Assembly (NCBI RefSeq): GCF_030547245.1
Contig: NZ_JAUOQT010000006.1
Coordinates: 62,001-126,000 of the forward strand
DNA from: Oceanihabitans sp. 2_MG-2023
Lineage (GTDB): Bacteria > Bacteroidota > Bacteroidia > Flavobacteriales > Flavobacteriaceae
Reading direction: 5' to 3'
DNA length: 64,000 nucleotides
How positions within the stretch are numbered: the stretch's first letter is position 1; every line of letters begins with the position of its first letter. A model generated the notes under the pieces. The model made no database searches. It had not been told where the DNA came from and was given only the letters and a program-made list of their open reading frames with translations. Of the stretch, positions 1 through 9,056 are shown piece by piece. A program made the position numbers and the translations under genes.

Positions 1-3000
1 CGGCTTCGGTAGTTGCTTTGGTGGTTTTCCATCGATTTGTTTGTTTGTTTTTAAGCAGCCAGATTTTAAGATTGTCAATGGTTTCTATATCGTTTTCAAT
101 TTCAGAAAACGCTTCAATAAGCAAAGCTTGTGTTTCTATTGGAGCTTGATACCAATACCACGAATTGGTGTTTTCTTTCCAATACATTCCTAAAGCATCA
201 CTAGTAATGCTGTTTTCTTTTAAAGATTTAATAATCGCTTTTGCAGTTTTATTATCGTCTAATCTTTCTGCAATTAAAGCCATCATTCCTTTTGCATACA
301 AGCTTCTAGATAACCAATATTTTTCTATTTGTGTTTTGTAGTACCTGGTAATGTCTTGTACTTCTTTGCTCTTTTTTATTTCAGGAAAAAAGCTACGCAT
401 GTATAAATAATGTAATTGCGTGTAGCTTAAATGATCTTTAGACATATCGACATCTTTGTTGAATTTTTGAATGTCTTTGTATTCTTGAATAAATGCAGCA
501 TCTAAATAACGTATAGCATTTTCAATCATTTTTGATGCTTCGGAAGCTTCTACTTTTAAATGTTTAAGATGTCCAAAACCAGTAATAATATGTTGCGTGA
601 TATAACGGTTTTCTCTTCCGCCAGCAAACCAAGACCAAGCACCATTTTGCATTTGGTTTTGTTCTAGTTTACGTTTTGCAGACTGTACCTCGTTATTCAT
701 TTTGTTTAAATCGAATAATAAGGCAATACGTTTTTTTTGTTCGGTTTCACTTTGTGCATCTCGTAACCAAGGAGTTTCTTGAATTAAAAGAGCTTTTAAT
801 TCTTGATTTTTTTCTAAGTTTGAAAGTAATGCGTCTGTGTTTTTCCACTGGTTAAAAACCTCCTGAATTCTAGGGTTACTATTTGCAATATGACTTGCCA
901 ATGCGTTTGCATAATATCTACTGAAGGTTTGTTCATTACAATCGTAAGGATATTCCATTAAATACGGTAGCGCTTGCACAGCATACCAAGCAGGATTGCT
1001 GGTCATTTCTAACGCTAGATTATGATTTTTAAGCGTTGTGGAATGGTTGTTTTTTAGTTTGTCTAAAGTGAAGGTTTTTGTCTCGTTGCTTTTAATCCAC
1101 ATAGGAAGCGTTTCGGTAACCAGCATTTTATTGGTTAACACCGGAAGCACGTTTTGTTCGCCATCGCTATAATCATTAGAATGTGCAATAATTTTATATT
1201 GCACAGCAGATATATCTTCTGGAATGTAAAGTAGCCAAGAGACTTGTGTGTTTCCTTTTGCATCTACCGTAAATTGTCTTGTTCCAAATGCGCCAGAATA
1301 ATTCCCAGTATAATTAGGGCTTGATATTTCGGCTACTGTGAATAGTTTTTTATCAATACGTTCGCCAGTTGTAGCATCAAAAAGTTGTAAAACCGCTTCG
1401 CCAGAAATTTGCTTTTCGGTAAGATTTGCAATTTTAGAGCGGATAACAATTTCATCTCCTTCACGTAAAAAACGTGGTGCATTAGGAATTACCATCAACT
1501 CTTTTTGTGTAACAGTTTCTAAACGATTTACAGTACTTTCTAGTTTTTTGGTATGTGCTAATAGTTGGAGGTTCCATTTGGTTAATGCTTCTGGAGTAGT
1601 AAAACTAAAGCTAATATTTCCGTCTGAATCTGTTTGTAATTGCGGAAAGAAAAAAGCGGTTTCTTGTAGGTTTTTTCTAATGGAAACACCTTCGAAGTTG
1701 GATTCCTCTTTTGTTTCTGCTTCATTTACTTTAATTCCAGATATTTTTCCTCCTAATGTATCTTGAACTGAAATTTCTTCACTAACAGATATATCTGCCA
1801 TATCCATTTCAGCAACAGGAGCTCCAGCAACTTGTGTTTTTTGTGAAGCACTTCGTTTTACTAGCATCCTGTTTTCTGTTTTATACATTAGTCTTCTGTA
1901 TCCAAAATGCAAACCAAACCAATTAATCTGGTCATAATTTTGTTGCGAATATGATGCTGTGTAATTGTTTTGGTTGTGTATTCTAAAACCAATAGCGCCA
2001 AAACTTTGTCTTGCATTTGTTCTATTTCGAGTATAGTAATTTTGTTGTTTTATTGGATTAAAATTCCATGTATGCGGTTTAAATGGATCTAAAGAAGCAT
2101 CATACATACTTGCTAGTAATTCGGCACTTACTTTTTCACCTTGCTGTCCTTTAATTTTAAAACTCCAAGTTTCGTCTGTTCCTGGTTGTAGTTTGTCTCT
2201 AAAGGTTTTGGTTTCTATTTCTAATTCTGTTTTAGGATACGGAACAACAATGTTTACACTAGAACCTTGATAACTGTTATAGGCTGAGAAACTATAATGC
2301 ACCACAAAGCCACCAACATCTTCTTTGTTAACGGGAATGCTAATCGTTTTTTTGTTGTTATTTAAAGTAATGATTTCTTGTTGAATGATTTCCTGATTTT
2401 TTTCTACAGCTACGGTTACGTATACCTCTTTTGCTGCAGAAGCAAAGGTGACTTTTGCATTTTCACCTATTTTATAAGCGTCTTTGTTTGTAGTAACATT
2501 AAAAAGTTGATGGTCTGCTATGGTTTCATCGTTATTGCTAAACAGCGTTGTTCTTATTTCGTCTTTTACTTCTTGACCAAATGAATCTTTGCTTTCTAGT
2601 AGAATGACATAAGCGCCAGATTCCCATTTTTTTAGATTGCCTAAGGCTAATTCTTTCTTTTTTGAAGTATCGAATTTTTCATTAAGAACTAGCTTGCCTT
2701 TTTGCCAAGTTGTACTGTTGTGTTCTTCTTTAAACGCTTCATTTGGGAATTTGCTTTTAAATTCACTTTCCGATATGTCTTGATAATCTGGAGCATTCCA
2801 AACTCTTGGTCGTAATACCTGTTTTGGAGCTATTAGTTTATAGATTTTAATGCTTCCTTTTGCAGGAGCAAATTCGCCATTTAGGTTTTTAGTGTCTATT
2901 TTTAATATGTGCTCTTTATTGCCTTTGTCTAATTTGTCTGCAATAGAAAGGGTGGCCAGTAAAGCATGATAGCCAACATTTACAGTTGTGGTTGCAGTTC

Positions 3001-5404
3001 TGGTTTCGCCATTAAGATCTGTGATATCTGCAGTTACTACATAATGAAAAACAGGAAGGTTTTTTTGTTCTACACTTTGATCTGGAAGTGCATTGAATTT
3101 TATTTCGAATTCGCCACTATGATTCGTTTTACTTTCTCCATTTGTAATTTCTTGAGGTTCGCTAGAAAAAAAAGGACGATACCAATAATACCATCTAGGA
3201 TATTGTACTTTTCGGTGTACACGATAGACGACTTTAGCGTCTGTAATGTTACTTCCAGCATAAGCGAGTGCATTTCCTTTTATGGTAATTTCATCATTTA
3301 CTTTATAGGTTTCTGTTACAGGAAGAAATGTAGCTTCAAACTTTGGGCGTTTATATTCTTCGACTGAAATATTGGTGTTTCCGTTTATTTTTTCTTTTTC
3401 AGAAGAAATACTAATATTGAAATTACCTGTTAATCCTGTACTTGGTAGAATGAATTCGCCTTGAAAAGAACCAAATGTATTCGTTACAAATTCTAAAGTT
3501 TTCACTTCTTGGTAATTAGCGTCTTTTAGTGTTACTGTTATTTTTGTGTCTGGAAATACTTCCGAGACATCGGTATTGGTTTTAATAGCAATTCCTTTAA
3601 AGAAAACCGTTTGTCCTGGTCTGTAAATGCTTCTGTCTGTAAATAAAAAACCTTTATACGTTTCTTTATTTTCTATGTTGTTATTATAGTTTTTGTATAT
3701 ATAATAATCGCCAAAATATGCTTTTTCATCTTGATGTATTACTTCCATTTTTACACTACTATATCTTTCGGTGTTTTTATGAAGTACTGCTTCCCCTTTG
3801 GTGTTAGCTACTATTTTTTCTATAGTTCGCGTACGATTGTTGTTTTTTAAATAGCTAATTTTAAGTTTCGCATTAGGAATAGGTTTTCCGTTATTTCTGT
3901 TAATAACTTGAAAGGTTGTTTTGTCTTGTTTGGCCTTTTCTACAACCGCCAAATTAGTAACTTGAATATTGGCAAAGCCAAAAGTATTTGTATCCTTATT
4001 AGGCCTTGCAAAAACAATGTACCTTCCGTTGTTTAGTTTAGGTAAAATAACTTCTGTAGTATGTGTTTGGTAATCTTTTTCATTACGCAATGTGTTTTTC
4101 CAACGTGTAACGCTTTCTAGTTTGTTAATAAAAGCTAACTGTTCTTCCTTTCTGTAGGTTTTATTTAATTGTTCTAATTGGCTCTCTGAAATGGTATACA
4201 CGATAAAAGATACATCGTTCAAGTTTTTATACCGAATTAAGAATCTAGCTTCTTTTTGGATTGGTATATGTGCTTCTGAAGTAATTTGAAGACTTTGTTG
4301 TTCGATTTGTTGTTTTAAAACTAGACATTTTTGAGCAGCAATACTTTTAGAGAATTGAGTAATTACGGTATTGCAAAGCGCAAGTGCTTCTTTGTTTTTC
4401 CAACGGTTTTCTTCTTTAGTTTCTGGTTGGTATTCTGCACCTTGTTGAAAATATGAGGTAGCTATTTCAAAATCGTATACACCAGAAACCGTATGGTTTT
4501 TAAATCGTTTACTTTCTGCTTGTAATGCTTCTAGGTAAATTGCATCTTTATTCGAAAAGGTCGCGTGCTGTCTTACAAATTTTAGTCTTTTAATATTTAC
4601 ATCTGCTAATGCTTCAGGCGATTTGTCTTTACTATGAAACTGAATTAGGTCTTGGTAAATTTTTAAAGCATGTAGCTGTAACGATGTACTATCATTTGAT
4701 TTTATATTTAATGAAGAAAAAGCAGAAGCTTCACTTAAATAATCTGCTTTGTCTATTTCAAATTTATATGCAGGTTTTGTGATGCTGTTTTCGTCGGTTT
4801 CATAAAAACTTAGTGCATTATGATTTAGTAAATCAAAAAGCGTAGGTCTAAAGGTTTTAGAGTTTTTTTGTTCTTGTAAAAGTGCACTATAGTTTTCTAA
4901 ATTCGTTTGCTGCAACAATAAGCCATTTTCTAAGGAGCTTTGGTAATAAGTATTAATTTCTTTGTATAGGGTTTGTAAATCCCAAGTTCTAAAATCTGTA
5001 GCATCAACTTTTTCTTCGGTTTTTGTTCTGTTATAAAACTTATATCTATTGTCTTGAAAATATTGCCAATATAAGTTCGCTAGTAAATTCTCTAATAGGT
5101 TTTTTGTGGGAGAAATACTTTGGCTTATTTCTTTCTTAAAATCATTTACAATTTTTAGTTGTGCATCTTCTTCTAAGGTAATTGCATATTTACTTTTGTA
5201 TAAAAGCGTTTTTACAATTTGTGGTGTGTTTTTATCTGTTTTGGCTTTATTACTAATTGTTTCTACAGCTTTTAGTGCAGATTGTGTTAATCCCTTTTGT
5301 TCTAATTGTTCAATTTCTTTCCAAAGATTGCTGTAATCTTGGTTTTGTGCTTGCGTAAAATTTGCAAAAAGGACGATCATAAATATAGTGATGCTATTTT
5401 TCAT
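1..5404 (-). CDS. Alpha-2-macroglobulin family protein (3' end beyond window)
   Basis: About 1800 codons are open on the minus strand from ATG at 5404 to the window edge, so the C-terminus is missing. The start gives a clean signal peptide (MKNSITIFMIVLFANFTQAQ) with no lipobox, so the protein is exported and probably not a lipoprotein. After a long alpha-helical N-terminal region comes an MG2-type macroglobulin domain near residue 590 (IYRPGQTVFFKG). The thioester-domain motif is YPYDCNEQ, with Cys 1489 and Gln 1492, matching the CxEQ pattern of bacterial macroglobulins. Family members are large envelope proteins thought to trap or inhibit proteases by a reactive Cys-Gln thioester. The neighbouring gene at 5655 is divergent. 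Family is secure; the target protease is unknown. Confidence 0.92.
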   Translation of the reverse strand, partial: MKNSITIFMIVLFANFTQAQNQDYSNLWKEIEQLEQKGLTQSALKAVETISNKAKTDKNTPQIVKTLLYKSKYAITLEEDAQLKIVNDFKKEISQSISPTKNLLENLLANLYWQYFQDNRYKFYNRTKTEEKVDATDFRTWDLQTLYKEINTYYQSSLENGLLLQQTNLENYSALLQEQKNSKTFRPTLFDLLNHNALSFYETDENSITKPAYKFEIDKADYLSEASAFSSLNIKSNDSTSLQLHALKIYQDLIQFHSKDKSPEALADVNIKRLKFVRQHATFSNKDAIYLEALQAESKRFKNHTVSGVYDFEIATSYFQQGAEYQPETKEENRWKNKEALALCNTVITQFSKSIAAQKCLVLKQQIEQQSLQITSEAHIPIQKEARFLIRYKNLNDVSFIVYTISESQLEQLNKTYRKEEQLAFINKLESVTRWKNTLRNEKDYQTHTTEVILPKLNNGRYIVFARPNKDTNTFGFANIQVTNLAVVEKAKQDKTTFQVINRNNGKPIPNAKLKISYLKNNNRTRTIEKIVANTKGEAVLHKNTERYSSVKMEVIHQDEKAYFGDYYIYKNYNNNIENKETYKGFLFTDRSIYRPGQTVFFKGIAIKTNTDVSEVFPDTKITVTLKDANYQEVKTLEFVTNTFGSFQGEFILPSTGLTGNFNISISSEKEKINGNTNISVEEYKRPKFEATFLPVTETYKVNDEITIKGNALAYAGSNITDAKVVYRVHRKVQYPRWYYWYRPFFSSEPQEITNGESKTNHSGEFEIKFNALPDQSVEQKNLPVFHYVVTADITDLNGETRTATTTVNVGYHALLATLSIADKLDKGNKEHILKIDTKNLNGEFAPAKGSIKIYKLIAPKQVLRPRVWNAPDYQDISESEFKSKFPNEAFKEEHNSTTWQKGKLVLNEKFDTSKKKELALGNLKKWESGAYVILLESKDSFGQEVKDEIRTTLFSNNDETIADHQLFNVTTNKDAYKIGENAKVTFASAAKEVYVTVAVEKNQEIIQQEIITLNNNKKTISIPVNKEDVGGFVVHYSFSAYNSYQGSSVNIVVPYPKTELEIETKTFRDKLQPGTDETWSFKIKGQQGEKVSAELLASMYDASLDPFKPHTWNFNPIKQQNYYTRNRTNARQSFGAIGFRIHNQNNYTASYSQQNYDQINWFGLHFGYRRLMYKTENRMLVKRSASQKTQVAGAPVAEMDMADISVSEEISVQDTLGGKISGIKVNEAETKEESNFEGVSIRKNLQETAFFFPQLQTDSDGNISFSFTTPEALTKWNLQLLAHTKKLESTVNRLETVTQKELMVIPNAPRFLREGDEIVIRSKIANLTEKQISGEAVLQLFDATTGERIDKKLFTVAEISSPNYTGNYSGAFGTRQFTVDAKGNTQVSWLLYIPEDISAVQYKIIAHSNDYSDGEQNVLPVLTNKMLVTETLPMWIKSNETKTFTLDKLKNNHSTTLKNHNLALEMTSNPAWYAVQALPYLMEYPYDCNEQTFSRYYANALASHIANSNPRIQEVFNQWKNTDALLSNLEKNQELKALLIQETPWLRDAQSETEQKKRIALLFDLNKMNNEVQSAKRKLEQNQMQNGAWSWFAGGRENRYITQHIITGFGHLKHLKVEASEASKMIENAIRYLDAAFIQEYKDIQKFNKDVDMSKDHLSYTQLHYLYMRSFFPEIKKSKEVQDITRYYKTQIEKYWLSRSLYAKGMMALIAERLDDNKTAKAIIKSLKENSITSDALGMYWKENTNSWYWYQAPIETQALLIEAFSEIENDIETIDNLKIWLLKNKQTNRWKTTKATTEA

Positions 5405-5627
5405 GTGTTTATATCTATAGTTTTTCAAAGGTCACATGTAGTATTCATTTTAAACTGTATTCTTGTATATCAATTTTTTTATGAATGTTTCATATTCCAA
5501 GTTTTGTGTAAAACTAACTTCAAAATGTGTTCCAAAAAATAAATAATTAGTCAATACTGCTTTTGGATGAGTGAAGTTAACTTTTTTTTAAAGAATTGTA
5601 ACTTTTTAGTATTCCTTTTTGAAAGTT

Positions 5628-5635
5628 TATATTTG
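5628..5635 (+). promoter_or_regulatory. Bacteroidota -7 promoter box TATATTTG
   Basis: TATATTTG fits the TAnnTTTG -7 consensus of the Bacteroidota primary sigma factor. Transcription would start near 5641, 14 bases before the ATG at 5655 and downstream of the in-frame ATG at 5619, which argues against that earlier start. The upstream -33 TTTG element is weak. Confidence 0.6.
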
Positions 5636-5654
5636 TGCTATCGACTTAAAATAT

Positions 5655-6608
5655 ATGCGAAATTTTTTAGTTTTTTTGTTATTCCCTTTATTAAGCTTTA
5701 GTCAGCAAAGTCTGGATAAAGCTGAAGTATTACTTCAACAAAAAGAATATGAAAAAGCAGAACATTTATTGTCTGTTTATGTTTCAGAAAACCAAGAGGA
5801 TAATAAAGCAATTGAATTATTTGGGGATGCTTATGGCTACCAAGAAAAATGGGAGGAGGCGATAATAGAATACCAAAAATTGGTGGATGCAAAACCATTA
5901 AATGCTAACTACCATTATAAGTATGGAGGCGCTTTAGGTATGAAAGCATTACAAGTAAATAAAATTCTTGCTTTAACTCTTATTGGTGATGTTAAAGAAG
6001 CCTTTTTAACCGCTGCTAAATTAGATGCGAAACACATAAATACACGTTGGGCTTTAGTAGAATTATATATGCAATTACCAGCAATTGTAGGAGGAAGTAA
6101 AAGTACCTCTATGCAATATGCAAATGAATTAGAAGCTTTATCTAAAGTAGATGGGTATTTAGCAAAAGGCTATATTTATGAATATGATGACGAACCAGAA
6201 TTAGCCGAGAAATATTATAAACTTGCAATAACTGAAGGAGGATCATTAACTTGTTATGAAAAACTTTCTAGTTTTTATGAAAATACAAATACACCAGAAA
6301 AAGCAATAGCAACAATTGAAGCTTCACACGCTAAACACAAACGAAACGCATTACATTATCAAATAGGCAAAGTAGCAGCAGAATATAACATTCAACTTGT
6401 AAAAGGGGAGCAGTGTTTGTTAAGGTATATTGAAGGTTATTCCGCTGAAGATGGAGTACCAATTGCTTGGGCTAATTATAGATTAGCGCAAATTTATAAG
6501 CATCTTAACAACAAAGAAAAAGCCTTGAAATATATTGAATTGGCTATTGTATTACTTCCAGAAATAAAAGTTTTTAAAGAGGAAAAAATATTCATTAATA
6601 AATTATAA
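5655..6608 (+). CDS. Secreted tetratricopeptide repeat protein
   Basis: The start at 5655 gives a signal peptide (MRNFLVFLLFPLLSFSQ), whereas the upstream in-frame ATG at 5619 would add 12 residues in front of it and lies before the predicted transcription start. The mature protein, about 300 residues, is helical with several degenerate TPR units: paired Ala/Tyr/Leu helices such as KAEVLLQQKEYEKAEHLL near the N-terminus and NNKEKALKYIELAIVLLP near the end. TPRs are protein-interaction scaffolds, so it probably acts in the periplasm or at the inner face of the outer membrane. It stands alone, with its own promoter and a terminator. No specific function can be assigned. Confidence 0.85.
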   Translation: MRNFLVFLLFPLLSFSQQSLDKAEVLLQQKEYEKAEHLLSVYVSENQEDNKAIELFGDAYGYQEKWEEAIIEYQKLVDAKPLNANYHYKYGGALGMKALQVNKILALTLIGDVKEAFLTAAKLDAKHINTRWALVELYMQLPAIVGGSKSTSMQYANELEALSKVDGYLAKGYIYEYDDEPELAEKYYKLAITEGGSLTCYEKLSSFYENTNTPEKAIATIEASHAKHKRNALHYQIGKVAAEYNIQLVKGEQCLLRYIEGYSAEDGVPIAWANYRLAQIYKHLNNKEKALKYIELAIVLLPEIKVFKEEKIFINKL

Positions 6609-6633
6609 TTTAATTCATTGTAACTTTTATAAG

Positions 6634-6656
6634 ACTGCAAAAAGCAGTTTTTTTTA
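6634..6656 (+). terminator. Rho-independent terminator after the TPR gene
   Basis: ACTGC-AAAAA-GCAGT forms a short 5-bp stem with a 5-base loop, followed directly by a run of nine T. It lies 25 bases after the stop of the TPR gene and ahead of the TetR-gene promoter. Confidence 0.7.
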
Positions 6657-6687
6657 TTTTTATTTTTTATTTTAATAGTAATACTAT

Positions 6688-6695
6688 TATATTTG
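6688..6695 (+). promoter_or_regulatory. -7 promoter box TATATTTG for the TetR/exporter operon
   Basis: A perfect TAnnTTTG box. The predicted transcription start is near 6701, only 7 to 13 bases before the candidate ATGs at 6708 and 6714, so the leader is very short. A TetR-type repressor binding here would autoregulate the whole exporter operon; no clear palindromic operator was recognised. Confidence 0.65.
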
Positions 6696-6707
6696 CAATC
6701 AAAATAT

Positions 6708-7385
6708 ATGTATATGATTAGTTTACTGTCAAATTTAAAGATTAACGTACCAGAAAAAATTTTTCTTAAAGATCCAGAATCTTCAAAATTAGGAAAGCGT
6801 ATTATAGAACATGGTATTCTTTTAATAGAGGAAATAGGCTTTGATAGTTTTACATTTAAAAAGTTAGGTGTAAAAATTGGATCTAATGAAAGTTCGATTT
6901 ATCGTTATTTTGAAAGTAAGCATAAACTACTATTGTATTTAACTTCTTGGTATTGGGCTTGGATAGAGTACCAACTTGTTTTTGCTACACATAATATTTC
7001 TGATGAAAAATTACAGTTAACAAAAGCGATCGAAATTGTTACAAGAGCAATACAAGAAGATAGTACGTTCTCACATATTAATGAGGTTGTTTTAAATAGA
7101 ATTATTATTAACGAATATTCTAAATCCTATTTAACCAAAGAAGTCGATGCAGAAAATAAAGAAGGATACTTTATCATTTACAAGCGATTAGTAATTAGAA
7201 TACGAGACATGATAATTAATATAAATCCTAATTATAAATATGCCTCAAGCCTTGCAAGTACTATAATTGAAGGTGCTTTGCATCAACATTTTTTAAAGGA
7301 ACATTTTAAGTCGATAACAGATTGTGATGAGAAAACTTCGCCAACACAATTCTTTACAGACCTTACATTTAATGCTTTAAAATAA
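6708..7385 (+). CDS. TetR/AcrR family transcriptional regulator
   Basis: The N-terminal part (about residues 20-65) carries a TetR-type helix-turn-helix: IIEHGILLIEEIGFDSFT, then FKKLGVKIGSNESSIYRYF, where the SSIYRYF-x-SKHKLL stretch is the family's recognition helix and flank. The C-terminal 150 residues are the divergent, all-helical ligand/dimer domain. Two in-frame ATGs (6708, 6714) are possible; an upstream TTG at 6693 lies inside the -7 promoter box and is unlikely. The stop is 4 bases before the ABC gene, so it is the first gene of the exporter operon and very likely its local repressor, by analogy with TetR regulators that sit beside efflux pumps. The inducing ligand is unknown. Confidence 0.9.
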   Translation: MYMISLLSNLKINVPEKIFLKDPESSKLGKRIIEHGILLIEEIGFDSFTFKKLGVKIGSNESSIYRYFESKHKLLLYLTSWYWAWIEYQLVFATHNISDEKLQLTKAIEIVTRAIQEDSTFSHINEVVLNRIIINEYSKSYLTKEVDAENKEGYFIIYKRLVIRIRDMIININPNYKYASSLASTIIEGALHQHFLKEHFKSITDCDEKTSPTQFFTDLTFNALK

Positions 7386-7389
7386 ATAT

Positions 7390-9045
7390 ATGAAAAATAC
7401 TACAATGTCCCCTTGGCAAAGGCTTTTTGGTTTACTTAAATTAGAAAAGCGTGCCGTTTTACAAGTGTTTTATTATGCCATTTTTGCTGGATTAGTTTCG
7501 TTGTCCTTGCCTTTAGGTATACAAGCAATTATTAATTTATTACAAGGAGCACAAATAACTACCTCTTGGATTGTTTTAGTCGTTTTAGTAACCCTTGGTG
7601 TTGCTTTTGTTGGCGTTTTACAATTGATGCAAATGCGAATTATAGAAACACTTCAACAGCGTGTTTTTACACGTGCTTCTTTTGAGTTTATCTATCGTTT
7701 TCCAAAAATCACTATGGAAGAGTTGCGTAATTACTATCCACCAGAATTAGCAAATCGTTTTTTCGACACCTTAAATGTGCAAAAGGGGTTGGCTAAAATA
7801 TTAGTAGATATTCCAGCTGCCGTTTTACAAATTGTATTTGCACTAATATTGCTTTCATTTTACCATCCTTTCTTTATTGCTTTTGGCGTTATACTTTTAA
7901 TATTAGTATATGTGGTTTTTAAATTTACTGCTAAAAAAGGAATGGAAACTAGCCTGCAAGAATCTAAAAACAAATACAAAGTGGCACATTGGATTCAGGA
8001 AGTAGCAAGAACGATAATAAGTTTTAAACTGTCTGGAAAAACCAAATTAGCATTAACAAAAAACGATGCTTTTGTAGATAAATATTTAAATGCTAGAGAA
8101 TCACATTTTAGAATTTTAGTACTACAGTTTATACAAATGATTGGTTTTAAAGTAATCGTTACAGCAGGTTTGTTAACCATTGGAGGCGCATTAGTTTTAA
8201 ATCAAGAAATGAATATAGGACAGTTTGTGGCTGCAGAAATAATAATACTATTAGTAATTAGTTCTGTGGAAAAGCTAATTCTTGGTTTAGAAGCTTTTTA
8301 CGACATTTTAACTTCTTTAGAAAAAATTGGTCAGGTTGTAGATAAAGAATTAGAAAGTCAAATAGGAGAAGATCCAATTTTTAGTGAAAATTTTAAAATT
8401 GAGTTAGAAAATGTAACCTATAATGTACCAAATAGAGATAAAAATATTTTAGAAAATATAACAATGCAAGTAAATGCAAACACTAGTACCTTAATTCGTG
8501 GCGAAAGTGGAGCAGGTAAATCTAGTTTGTTACGTTTGTTTGCAGGATTAATAAAACCAACAAAAGGAACAATATTTTTAGATAATTTTTCTTTAAATAA
8601 CATTCATTTAAATAAATATAGAGGGCAAATAGGGATGTCTTTATCTGAAGAAACTCCTTTTGAAGCTACACTTCGTGAAAATATAACCTTTGGAGATGAT
8701 AGTCTTACCGATGAAGAAGTTTTCTGGGCAATTGAAAAAGTTGGACTTCAAACATTTATTAAAGAACATCCTAAAGGACTTAACACTGTTATTAATCCAG
8801 AAGGAAAACAAATTGCATATACAGATGCTAAAAAGATAATACTAGCACGAGCAATTGTTAGAAAACCAAGACTACTAATCCTTGAAGATCCTTTAGATCA
8901 GTTTGAATATAAAGAATGGGAAAAGGTTATGAATTTCTTATTAGATCAGTCAAATAATTGGGCAGTTATAGTAGTAAGTGGAAATAAAAGATGGCAAGAA
9001 AAATGCCAAAACACAATTACATTACAAAAAGGAAAAATGATTTAA
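7390..9045 (+). CDS. ABC exporter protein, fused membrane and degenerate ATP-binding domains
   Basis: 551 residues. Residues 20-300 form an ABC type-1 transmembrane domain with about six helices; there is no N-terminal peptidase domain. The nucleotide-binding domain (about 335-551) has an intact Walker A (GESGAGKS, 371-378), but other motifs are altered. The Q-loop region reads GMSLSEET (415-422) with no Gln. The stretch aligned with the LSGGQ signature is IAYTD (475-479). Walker B ends LLILED (495-500), with the Asp-Glu pair inverted. The switch His position is Gly 531 (VVSGNK). It is followed by HlyD-like and TolC-like genes, so the unit resembles type I secretion or tripartite efflux. Substrate unknown. 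Translocation may be weak, or the domain may be partly regulatory. Confidence 0.9.
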   Translation: MKNTTMSPWQRLFGLLKLEKRAVLQVFYYAIFAGLVSLSLPLGIQAIINLLQGAQITTSWIVLVVLVTLGVAFVGVLQLMQMRIIETLQQRVFTRASFEFIYRFPKITMEELRNYYPPELANRFFDTLNVQKGLAKILVDIPAAVLQIVFALILLSFYHPFFIAFGVILLILVYVVFKFTAKKGMETSLQESKNKYKVAHWIQEVARTIISFKLSGKTKLALTKNDAFVDKYLNARESHFRILVLQFIQMIGFKVIVTAGLLTIGGALVLNQEMNIGQFVAAEIIILLVISSVEKLILGLEAFYDILTSLEKIGQVVDKELESQIGEDPIFSENFKIELENVTYNVPNRDKNILENITMQVNANTSTLIRGESGAGKSSLLRLFAGLIKPTKGTIFLDNFSLNNIHLNKYRGQIGMSLSEETPFEATLRENITFGDDSLTDEEVFWAIEKVGLQTFIKEHPKGLNTVINPEGKQIAYTDAKKIILARAIVRKPRLLILEDPLDQFEYKEWEKVMNFLLDQSNNWAVIVVSGNKRWQEKCQNTITLQKGKMI

Positions 9046-9056
9046 TTTATCATGCT

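Noticed and set aside
1338-3367. Plus-strand ORFs of 68-142 codons (about 1338-1766, 2378-2584, 2966-3367)
   Set aside because: They lie antisense to the long alpha-2-macroglobulin frame, have no domain pattern and low-complexity Phe/Cys/Ser-rich composition; they are shadows.
5306-5542. Plus-strand ORF at the 5' end of the macroglobulin gene
   Set aside because: Covers the minus-strand signal peptide and leader; no start signal and no homologous motifs.
8991-9056. N-terminal extension of the HlyD-like adaptor
   Set aside because: It would overlap the ABC gene by 55 bases; the ATG at 9057 is closer to the usual spacing and precedes the membrane helix properly.
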